Origin: Treponema sp.
GTDB taxonomy: Bacteria; Spirochaetota; Spirochaetia; Treponematales; Treponemataceae
DNA: 13,112 bases
Direction: 5' to 3'
NCBI GenBank assembly: GCA_012513125.1
Contig: JAAZCS010000317.1
Span: 1 to 13,112, forward strand
In this document: positions 7,456 through 13,112 of the stretch, piece after piece
How positions within the stretch are numbered: position 1 is the stretch's first letter
Layout of the letters: each line of letters begins with the position of its first letter
Notes under the pieces: model-generated
Databases searched by the model: none
What the model saw: only the letters and a program-made list of their open reading frames with translations
Told to the model about the DNA's origin: nothing
Program-made: the position numbers and the translations under genes

Positions 7456-8559
7456 ATGGCAAATGATGTAATATCTATTGCACAAAAATTTATGAATAGA
7501 CGAAAATTCTCTTCTGCAATAAAGATTCTTGAAGGTCGGGAAGAAATTTACGAAGATAATTTTGAGTATTATTTGACATTTGGAACTGCTTGCTTGTATG
7601 TAGGTGATATTGGAACATCAACGATATTTTATCAAAGAGCAAGGCGAATAAAATTGACTGATTCAAGATTATTGCTTGGTCAGGCTGCGATTTTCTTACG
7701 AAGAGGTGATACAGATAGGGCTCTTCAATATTATTTAGATGTAAAAGCAAATGATCCTTCGAATAAGACGGCTACTGAAGCAATGGAATTTATCAGAACA
7801 AATGGTGATTATGATACAATATGCAGATGGGTCGATTCTGGTAAAATAGAAAAATTTTATCCTCCTTTGGGGGTGAATGATTTAAAGGTAAAATCAATAA
7901 TCTTTTCATTTTTGCTTGTAATGATGATAGGATTTTGTTGTGTAAAATTTATTCCCCGGTCTTCAAATATTTATAACGGAGAAAGAAAAGATTTGACTCA
8001 ACTTAGCTTGTCTTCTTCTGAAAAAAGCAGTCCTCAGGAAAAAGATTTAGGTGTTCAGTCATTTGTTTATTTACTTTCTGATAAAGAAATAACAGATTCA
8101 TATGAAAAAGCTCTTTCATATTTTCAGAATCATCGTGATAATGAATCTCAACGTGAAATAAATCGAATATTAAACTCAAATGCGTCAGTTTCTATAAAAC
8201 AAAAAGCCAATATATTAACCGAATATTTAGAGGTTCCGACTTTTGACACACTTAATTTTAATCCGACTGTAGCTGATGTCGAGAGCGATAAACTTTTATA
8301 TCAGGATTGCTGGGTTTCTTGGCAAGGAAGAATATCCGATGCTTACACAAATAAAGATGGTTCTTTTGAATGTAGACTTTTAGTTGGATACGAATCTATG
8401 AAAAAAGTTGATGGAATTATTGATGTAATCTTTGATTCAGATCCTGCAATTCAAACAGATCAACCAGTTAGAATTTTGGGACGTATATCTTTTATAGAAA
8501 AAAGACTTGTTTTGCAAGGACATTCTGTTTACCAAAGTGTTCATGGTGTTTTACAATAA
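7456..8559 (+). CDS. Bitopic TPR membrane protein with C-terminal OB-like domain
   Basis: A 367-residue protein without a cleavable signal. Residues ~5-110 form three TPR-like units (AQKFMNRRKFSSAIKILEG, YLTFGTACLYVGDIGTS, LLGQAAIFLRRGDTDRA). One membrane helix lies at ~147-165 (IIFSFLLVMMIGFCCV). Then come a Ser/Lys-rich linker, a helical stretch (~205-258), and a beta-rich end (~278-365) with CWVSWQGRISDAY, CRLLVGY, VIFDSD, VRILGRISF and LVLQGHSVY. That end has the strand order and Gly pattern of an OB-fold (inference). The simplest topology puts the TPRs in the cytosol and the C-terminal domain in the periplasm, but positive charges flank the helix on both sides, so orientation is not certain. 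The start follows the previous stop by two bases with only a weak AAGGCAG site, so coupling is likely. Function unknown. Confidence 0.8.
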   Translation: MANDVISIAQKFMNRRKFSSAIKILEGREEIYEDNFEYYLTFGTACLYVGDIGTSTIFYQRARRIKLTDSRLLLGQAAIFLRRGDTDRALQYYLDVKANDPSNKTATEAMEFIRTNGDYDTICRWVDSGKIEKFYPPLGVNDLKVKSIIFSFLLVMMIGFCCVKFIPRSSNIYNGERKDLTQLSLSSSEKSSPQEKDLGVQSFVYLLSDKEITDSYEKALSYFQNHRDNESQREINRILNSNASVSIKQKANILTEYLEVPTFDTLNFNPTVADVESDKLLYQDCWVSWQGRISDAYTNKDGSFECRLLVGYESMKKVDGIIDVIFDSDPAIQTDQPVRILGRISFIEKRLVLQGHSVYQSVHGVLQ

Positions 8560-8620
8560 AATAAATTTAATTTAATAAATAATTCCGAAAACGATATTTT
8601 TTTGCCATATTGTATATAAC

Positions 8621-8627
8621 AGGGAGG
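8621..8627 (+). promoter_or_regulatory. Strong ribosome binding site of recA
   Basis: AGGGAGG is the best Shine-Dalgarno match on the plus strand here. It lies 3 bases before GTG 8631, which is followed only by GCT AAA TGA, and 11 bases before ATG 8639, which opens the recA frame. The recA start is therefore ATG 8639, with the four-codon GTG frame overlapping it. Confidence 0.7.
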
Positions 8628-8638
8628 CAGGTGGCTAA

Positions 8639-9838
8639 ATGACTAATGAAGAAAAAAAAGCAGCTGAAATTGAAGAAAAAATGAAGGCTTTGGAAGCGGC
8701 TAGGTTACAAATTGAAAAACAATTTGGACAAGGTTCGTTAATGAAATTAGGTGATAAGGCTAATGCTGAGGGAATAGACGTAATTCCTTCTGGTTAAATA
8801 TTGATTGATGAAGCTTTAGGAATAGGTGGTTATCCAAGAGGTCGTGTAATAGAAATGTATGGTCCTGAAAGTTCAGGAAAAACTACATTGGCTTTGCACG
8901 CTGTTGCAGAAGCTCAAAAATTGGGTGGAGTTGCAGCTTTTGTTGATGCAGAACACGCTTTGGATCCGATTTATGCCAAAAATTTAGGTGTAAATATTGA
9001 TGAACTTTGGGTTTCACAGCCTGATACTGGAGAGCAAGCTCTAGAAATCACTGAAAACCTTGTAAGAAGTGGAGCCGTTGATATTGTAGTTGTAGATTCT
9101 GTTGCAGCTCTTACTCCTCAGGCTGAAATTGAAGGCGAAATGGGTGATTCACACATGGGACTTCAAGCTAGATTGATGAGCCAAGCGTTAAGAAAATTGA
9201 CTGGTGTAATTGGAAAATCAAACTGTATAGTAGTGTTCATAAACCAGATTCGTATGAAGATTGGTGTTATGTTTGGTAATCCAGAAACAACAACTGGTGG
9301 AAATGCTTTGAAATTTTACGCATCTGTTCGGTTGGAAATAAGACGAATTGAATCAATTGATTCAAAAGGTGATGATGACGCTGTTGGAAATAGAGTAAGA
9401 GTAAAAGTTGTAAAAAATAAAGTTGCTCCTCCTTTTAGAAAGTGTGAACTTGATATCTATTTTGGAAAAGGAATCTCTTCTGCAGCTAGTTTACTGGATT
9501 CTGCTGTAAAACATGAAATAATTGATAAGCGTGGTGCTTGGTATACAATGGGTGAAGAAAAAATTGGACAAGGCAAGGAAAATGCAGTTCAATTTGTTAC
9601 AAATCATCCTGAATTGGCTGAAGAAATTGAAACTAAAATAAGAGCCTTGGTTTTTCCAGGACAGGTATTGAAAACAAAAGATGGAGTTCCAATAAAAACA
9701 GATAAAAAAGAAGCTTCAAAAAAAGCTGATGCAAAAAAAGGTGACGTTTCTGTAGATGTAACAAAGAATGGAAAAGAAGAAATTAGCGGAAGTAAAGCGG
9801 GAAAAACTCCAGAATCTCTAGCTGATGGTCTATTTTAA
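8639..9838 (+). pseudogene. recA: RecA recombinase, interrupted by an in-frame TAA at codon 53
   Basis: RecA binds single-stranded DNA, hydrolyses ATP and carries out strand exchange. The frame from ATG 8639 encodes a normal RecA N-terminus ([20 protein letters not shown]), then hits TAA at 8795-8797. The same frame continues intact to 9838, 399 residues in all, a usual length. Numbered through the stop: Walker [10 protein letters not shown] (75-83), catalytic Glu in VDAEHALD (E105), Walker B VVVDS (150-154), loop 1 near [10 protein letters not shown] (165-174), loop 2 with NPETTTGG (214-221), and a Lys-rich acidic-ended tail. The stop replaces the conserved Ser of the family Gly-Ser motif (here [15 protein letters not shown]), and one base change from TCA explains it. 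No other lesion is seen, so this is a sequencing/assembly error or a very recent null mutation. A restart at TTG 8801 would lack the N-terminal polymerisation helix and has no Shine-Dalgarno. folK follows after three bases. I see no SOS operator upstream. Confidence 0.93.
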
Positions 9839-9841
9839 CAA

Positions 9842-10366
9842 ATGAAGCGAGTTGTATTAGGATTGGGTTCCAATAAAACTTTTAATGGAATTTCACCTTT
9901 GCAAAATCTTCATAATGCATATCTAGAGTTAAGTTCGCTAATTCTGGATATCATTCCTTCCTCTGTTTACATAACAAAAGCAATGTATGTTGAAGATCAA
10001 AATGATTTTTTTAACATGGCAGTTTTAGGTTTTGTTAGTGATGATAAGAGTCCATTTGAATTATTAAATGAAATTCACATTATAGAAGAAAAATTAGGCC
10101 GGAACAGATCTACTGAAATACGTTTTGGACCTCGTTCTATCGATATAGATATTGAATTATTCGGGGACGACAAAATTGAAACTGAAAATTTGATTGTTCC
10201 TCACCCGCGTATAAAAGAAAGAGCTTTTGTTCTTGTTCCAACTATTGAAGTTTTGAAAAATACAGCCGATGTTATCATAAGTGAAAAATATTTGTCGTTT
10301 TTACGGCAAATTGATTGTAATACAGTAAAAAAAACTATATCTGCACATGATTTCTTATCCCTATAA
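9842..10366 (+). CDS. folK: 2-amino-4-hydroxy-6-hydroxymethyldihydropteridine diphosphokinase
   Basis: HPPK transfers pyrophosphate from ATP to 6-hydroxymethyl-7,8-dihydropterin, the step before dihydropteroate synthase in folate synthesis. The 174-residue protein has the family landmarks: GLGSN (7-11), FFNMAV (56-61, usually F.N.V), EEKLGRNR (82-89), the signature FGPRSIDIDIELFG (95-108) with Mg-binding D101 and D103, PHPR (120-123) and RAFVLVP (127-133). The signature differs slightly from the common WGPRTIDLDI. The start is three bases after the recA stop with no recognisable Shine-Dalgarno, so translation probably depends on ribosomes finishing recA. If the recA stop is real, polarity on this gene would be expected. 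No folP or other folate gene is in the window. Confidence 0.94.
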   Translation: MKRVVLGLGSNKTFNGISPLQNLHNAYLELSSLILDIIPSSVYITKAMYVEDQNDFFNMAVLGFVSDDKSPFELLNEIHIIEEKLGRNRSTEIRFGPRSIDIDIELFGDDKIETENLIVPHPRIKERAFVLVPTIEVLKNTADVIISEKYLSFLRQIDCNTVKKTISAHDFLSL

Positions 10367-10380
10367 AGGTGGTGGTTTTT

Positions 10381-11205
10381 ATGGACAATAAAAATAACGG
10401 CTCTTTAAATGAAGCTGATTCTGATGAAAAAAAAGTAAATTCTCATGCTTATAAAGATGGTGAATTTGAAGGCCCTTTGGATTTACTATGGACGTTAATT
10501 CGCGAAAGTAAAGTCAATATTTATGATATTCCTATTGCAGAGATTACAGAACAATATCTTGAATATTTAGATTATGCTGTTCAAACAGATTTGGGAGATT
10601 TATCAGAATTCTATAGCTGGGCTAGTAAACTTATTTATATAAAAAGTAGAATGCTATTGCCTGTAGAAATTGAAGCAGATGAGTTTGATACCGAAGATCC
10701 AAGAAAAGAATTAGTTGATAAATTAATTGAATACCAGAAATTTAAAAAGTTATCGTCATTAATGGAAGAACAATAAGATGATTCAGAATGGAATTTTGAA
10801 AGAAAGAAGATACAAAGGGTTTTACCGTTTGATGAATCTGAATCAATGTGGGAACAGATAGATTCTTGGGATTTATTGCAGAAAATGCAGGCCATATTTA
10901 AATCAATGGTAAGCCAATATTCAAATGAAAAGATTTTGAATATGTATGAAGAAATTTCTGTAAATGAAAAAATAACATTGATGAATGAACTTCTTGAAGA
11001 AAAAAAAGAATGCTTATTCACAGATTTACTAACCAGACATGGCAACGAAATGGACATAATATGTGCTTTTATGGCAATTTTGGAAGCCGTAAAATTTAAG
11101 ATGATTACAATTATGCAAAATAAACTATATGGTGATATAAAACTGTGTAAACGTGAAGATTTATCAGGCTACGTACCACAAGAAAAAGAATTAACATTAA
11201 ACTAA
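10381..11205 (+). pseudogene. scpA: Kleisin ScpA, interrupted by an in-frame TAA at codon 132
   Basis: ScpA is the kleisin that bridges the SMC dimer and binds ScpB in the bacterial condensin used for chromosome compaction and segregation. From ATG 10381 (site AAGGTGG about 8 bases upstream; in-frame GTG codons at 10369 and 10372 are less likely starts) the N-terminus matches the family: EFEGPLDLLWTLIRESK, IYDIPIAEITEQYLEYL and YIKSRMLLP. TAA at 10774-10776 ends the frame after LSSLMEEQ. It then continues in register (DDSEWNFERKKIQRVLPF) to the true stop at 11203, 274 residues in total, a normal length. The downstream part ends with the C-terminal winged-helix region (FMAILEAVKFKMITIMQ), which contacts the SMC head. 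One base change from GAA, CAA or AAA would produce the stop. ATG 10846 could start a 119-residue C-terminal fragment but has no Shine-Dalgarno. scpB follows after 12 bases. Confidence 0.9.
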
Positions 11206-11217
11206 AAGGATGAAAAA

Positions 11218-11757
11218 ATGGAATTAGAAAAAGAAACAGCTCTTGTAGAAACAGTTTTGTTTTTGGAAAGCGAGCCTGTTCCTGTAAAAACAATTTCTAT
11301 TAAAGCCCAGCTTTCTGAAGATGTAGTTGATAAGTGCATTGAGAATTTAAAAGATAAATATAGCGAAATATCATCAGGTATTGAATTAGTGATGATTACT
11401 GGTGGTTGGTGCTTAACTCCCAAAAAAGAATTTTGGTCTGTTTTACGTGAACAATATGGTTCAAAAAAAGAGGGTCGTCTTTCTAGATCAGCAATAGAAA
11501 CTTTATCAATCATTGCATATTCACAACCAATTACTAGAGCAGAAATAGAAGGAATTCGGGGCGTTTCTGTTGATAATATGATACGTCTTTTGTTGGATAG
11601 GGGATTGATTAAGGATGTTGGAAAAAAAGAAGCACCAGGAAGACCTATTCAATATGGAACTACAAAAGAATTTCTAAAACTGTTCAAACTTAACAGTATA
11701 GCAGATTTACCAAAACTAGATGAAAATGAAGAGGAACGATTTGAGCTTGCAAGATAA
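11218..11757 (+). CDS. scpB: Segregation and condensation protein ScpB
   Basis: ScpB forms a dimer of tandem winged helices that binds the middle of ScpA within the SMC-ScpAB complex. The 179-residue protein shows the N-terminal winged helix (LVETVLFLESEPV through GIELVMITGGWCL, ~9-67) and the highly conserved second one: RLSRSAIETLSIIAYSQPIT (87-106), AEIEGIRGV, LLLDRGLI, PGRPIQYGTT (140-149), EFLKLFKL and DLPKL. Length is typical (~170-200). ATG 11218 has a good AAGGA at 11206-11210. It sits 12 bases after scpA, the usual pairing. The 3' end overlaps the start of the pseudouridine synthase gene. ScpB is intact even though its partner scpA is interrupted, which argues against long-standing loss of the complex. 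Confidence 0.96.
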   Translation: MELEKETALVETVLFLESEPVPVKTISIKAQLSEDVVDKCIENLKDKYSEISSGIELVMITGGWCLTPKKEFWSVLREQYGSKKEGRLSRSAIETLSIIAYSQPITRAEIEGIRGVSVDNMIRLLLDRGLIKDVGKKEAPGRPIQYGTTKEFLKLFKLNSIADLPKLDENEEERFELAR

Positions 11758-12490
11758 TGAAAATGAACTGTTAAGATTACAGGTGTTTATGGCACATTGT
11801 GGAGTGGCTAGTAGAAGGGCGTCTGAAAAACTGATTCAAGATGGACACGTCACTGTAAATGGAAATATTGTTACAGAGTTGGGAACAAAAGTTTCTTCTT
11901 CAGATAAAGTTGCTGTGGACGGAAAATTGATTTTTGCGGAAAAAACAAAAAGGTATGTTTTGTTAAATAAACCTCAAGGATACATTTGTTCAGCACAAGA
12001 TGATCAGAATAGACCTGTTGCGGTTGATTTATTGAAAGAAAAATATCAAGAAAGACTTTATAATGTCGGTCGTTTGGATATGTACAGCAAAGGATTAATT
12101 ATTTTTACAAATGATGGTGATTTTGCTGCTAAACTATCACACCCATCGTTTGAACTAGAAAAAGAATATATAATAGAGACTAGTCAAGATATTCCAGATG
12201 ATTTTGCAGAGAAGTTTTGCAAAGGAATTAGAATTGGCGATGTGTTTTACAAATGCAAAGAAGCCGAGAAGTTTAAGCCCAGAAAATTAAGAGTTGTTTT
12301 GATAGAGGGAAAAAATCGTGAAATTAGAAACGTTCTTGAAGAATTCAAAATAGGAACAAAATCTTTGACCCGAGTCAGAATCGGATCAATTAATATAGAT
12401 GATATGAAGATTGGTGATTCTAGGGATTTAACAAAAGAAGAAGTTGAATCTCTATTAAAAGCAAAAGAATCTGGTGGAAAATTAATATGA
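11741..12490 (+). CDS. rluB: RluB/RsuA-family 23S rRNA pseudouridine synthase
   Basis: This family converts a specific uridine of rRNA to pseudouridine. The protein begins with an S4 RNA-binding domain (~11-58: VFMAHCGVASRRASEKLI, DGHVTVNG, GTKV, DKVAVDG). The catalytic domain follows with YVLLNKPQGYICS (72-84), RPVAVDLL and VGRLDMYSKGLIIFTNDGD, in which D113 is the catalytic aspartate. Then come LSHPSFELEKEY and EGKNREIRNV. Within the family it is closest to RluB (E. coli U2605), although RluE/RsuA specificity cannot be fully excluded. I prefer TTG 11741 as start because AAGAGGA lies about six bases upstream. The frame is also open from ATG 11720 or ATG 11726, which lack such a site and would add seven or five residues. 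It overlaps scpB by 17 bases and cmk by four. Confidence 0.9.
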   Translation: MSLQDNENELLRLQVFMAHCGVASRRASEKLIQDGHVTVNGNIVTELGTKVSSSDKVAVDGKLIFAEKTKRYVLLNKPQGYICSAQDDQNRPVAVDLLKEKYQERLYNVGRLDMYSKGLIIFTNDGDFAAKLSHPSFELEKEYIIETSQDIPDDFAEKFCKGIRIGDVFYKCKEAEKFKPRKLRVVLIEGKNREIRNVLEEFKIGTKSLTRVRIGSINIDDMKIGDSRDLTKEEVESLLKAKESGGKLI

Positions 12491-13112
12491 TAATAGCAAT
12501 AGATGGACCAGCTGGAACTGGAAAAAGTACAATTGCCAATATATTGGCGGAAAAATTGAATGTAGTTTTTTTGAATAGTGGTGGATTTTACAGAACTTTT
12601 ACTTTGGCACTACAAAAAGCTAATATTAATTGTTCTGATGAGAATTCTGTAGTTGAATTTTGTAAGAAACAACAAATTGATTATGTTGATGGCAAATTTT
12701 TCTTGAATAACAAGGACGTTACTTCATCTTTACATGATGACGAAATAACTGCTTCTGTAGCAAAAATATCTGCAATTGTTCCATTGAGGCATTTAGTTAA
12801 TGAAATAATGAGAAAAATAACAAAATCACTTGATATTGTATGTGAAGGTCGTGATATGACTACAGTTGTTTTTCCAAATGCAGATTACAAGATTTATTTA
12901 GATGCATCTGCACAAATTAGGGCAAAAAGACGCTTTGAACAAGGCGTAAGTAATATGACAATTGAACAAATTCAATCATCTATTGTTGAAAGGGATGAAA
13001 TCGATAAAAATAAAAAAGAAGGTGCTTTAAAAATTGCTCCTGATGCTTTATATATAGATACATCTGACTTGACGATAGATAATGTTTGTGCAATAATATT
13101 GAATCAAATTCA
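12487..13112 (+). CDS. cmk: Cytidylate kinase (partial, extreme C-terminus beyond window)
   Basis: CMP/dCMP kinase transfers the gamma-phosphate of ATP to CMP or dCMP to feed nucleotide synthesis. 208 codons are visible, nearly the full usual length of ~215-225. The P-loop is GPAGTGKST (7-15). The CMP-site segment reads LNSGGFYRTFTLAL (29-42), where most relatives have S/T-G-x-x-YR. The conserved EGRDMTTVVFP (120-130) and KIYLDASAQIRAKRR follow, with a lid region near SSIVERDEIDK. The start ATG overlaps the preceding TGA (ATGA), the usual sign of coupled translation. In many bacteria cmk lies next to scpB and rluB, so this order supports both calls. The reading frame is open to the window edge. 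Confidence 0.95.
   Translation, partial: MIIAIDGPAGTGKSTIANILAEKLNVVFLNSGGFYRTFTLALQKANINCSDENSVVEFCKKQQIDYVDGKFFLNNKDVTSSLHDDEITASVAKISAIVPLRHLVNEIMRKITKSLDIVCEGRDMTTVVFPNADYKIYLDASAQIRAKRRFEQGVSNMTIEQIQSSIVERDEIDKNKKEGALKIAPDALYIDTSDLTIDNVCAIILNQI

Noticed and set aside
8560..8638. SOS/LexA operator or clear promoter upstream of recA
   Set aside because: No palindrome resembling known LexA boxes is present. The -10-like TATATA at 8613-8618 has no suitable -35 at 16-18 bases and lies too close to the ribosome binding site.
8795..8797. Selenocysteine, pyrrolysine or intein explanation for the recA interruption
   Set aside because: Selenocysteine uses UGA and pyrrolysine uses UAG. There is no inserted sequence, because the RecA alignment continues at the very next codon.
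10635..11513. Minus-strand frames of 60-140 codons opposite scpA and scpB
   Set aside because: They are antisense to conserved coding sequence, have no Shine-Dalgarno and no family resemblance. The 140-codon one arises from Ser/Phe-rich antisense of acidic codons.

Overview
The window looks like chromosomal DNA of a low-GC, host-associated spirochaete, most probably a Treponema. Three things point there. A GreA-type elongation factor sits at the end of a roughly 900-residue protein, a form known from Borrelia and Treponema. TPR proteins are dense. The housekeeping genes use strongly AT-rich codons. I see no phage, transposon, CRISPR, tRNA or rRNA sequence, and no gene-free stretch longer than about 220 bases.

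Layout: positions 1-4302 are read on the minus strand and 4520-13112 on the plus strand, with a 217-base divergent promoter region between them. The minus-strand block, in its own reading direction, is a cytoplasmic TPR protein (4302-3370), the long TPR-GreA protein (3315-616), a clear intrinsic terminator (587-540), and a metallo-beta-lactamase-fold hydrolase that runs off the left edge (514-1). The plus-strand block starts with rpe (pentose phosphate pathway), which overlaps the first of three uncharacterised genes at 5151-8559. These encode an exported TPR/coiled-coil protein, an exported beta-rich protein with a Pro/Val/Thr-rich linker, and a bitopic TPR membrane protein. Together they look like parts of one cell-envelope assembly. 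A compact housekeeping run follows: recA, folK, scpA, scpB, an RluB-type 23S rRNA pseudouridine synthase gene, and cmk. Spacings are a few bases or overlaps, so this run is probably co-transcribed. It joins DNA repair, folate synthesis, chromosome condensation (the ScpAB partners of SMC), ribosome maturation and nucleotide metabolism.

The most striking observation is that two of these conserved genes, recA and scpA, are each cut by one in-frame TAA, with the same frame and all family motifs intact on both sides. recA stops at codon 53, where the family has Ser in a Gly-Ser motif. scpA stops at codon 132. TAA is also the normal final stop of most genes here, and the two sites call for different amino acids, so a changed genetic code is unlikely. 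Very recent nonsense mutations or consensus/assembly errors are the main explanations.

The second point of interest is that both divergent genes at 4302/4520 have good sigma-70-like promoters whose -10 boxes end only 13 and 9 bases before the start codons, with no clear Shine-Dalgarno sequence. This suggests very short-leader or leaderless mRNAs.
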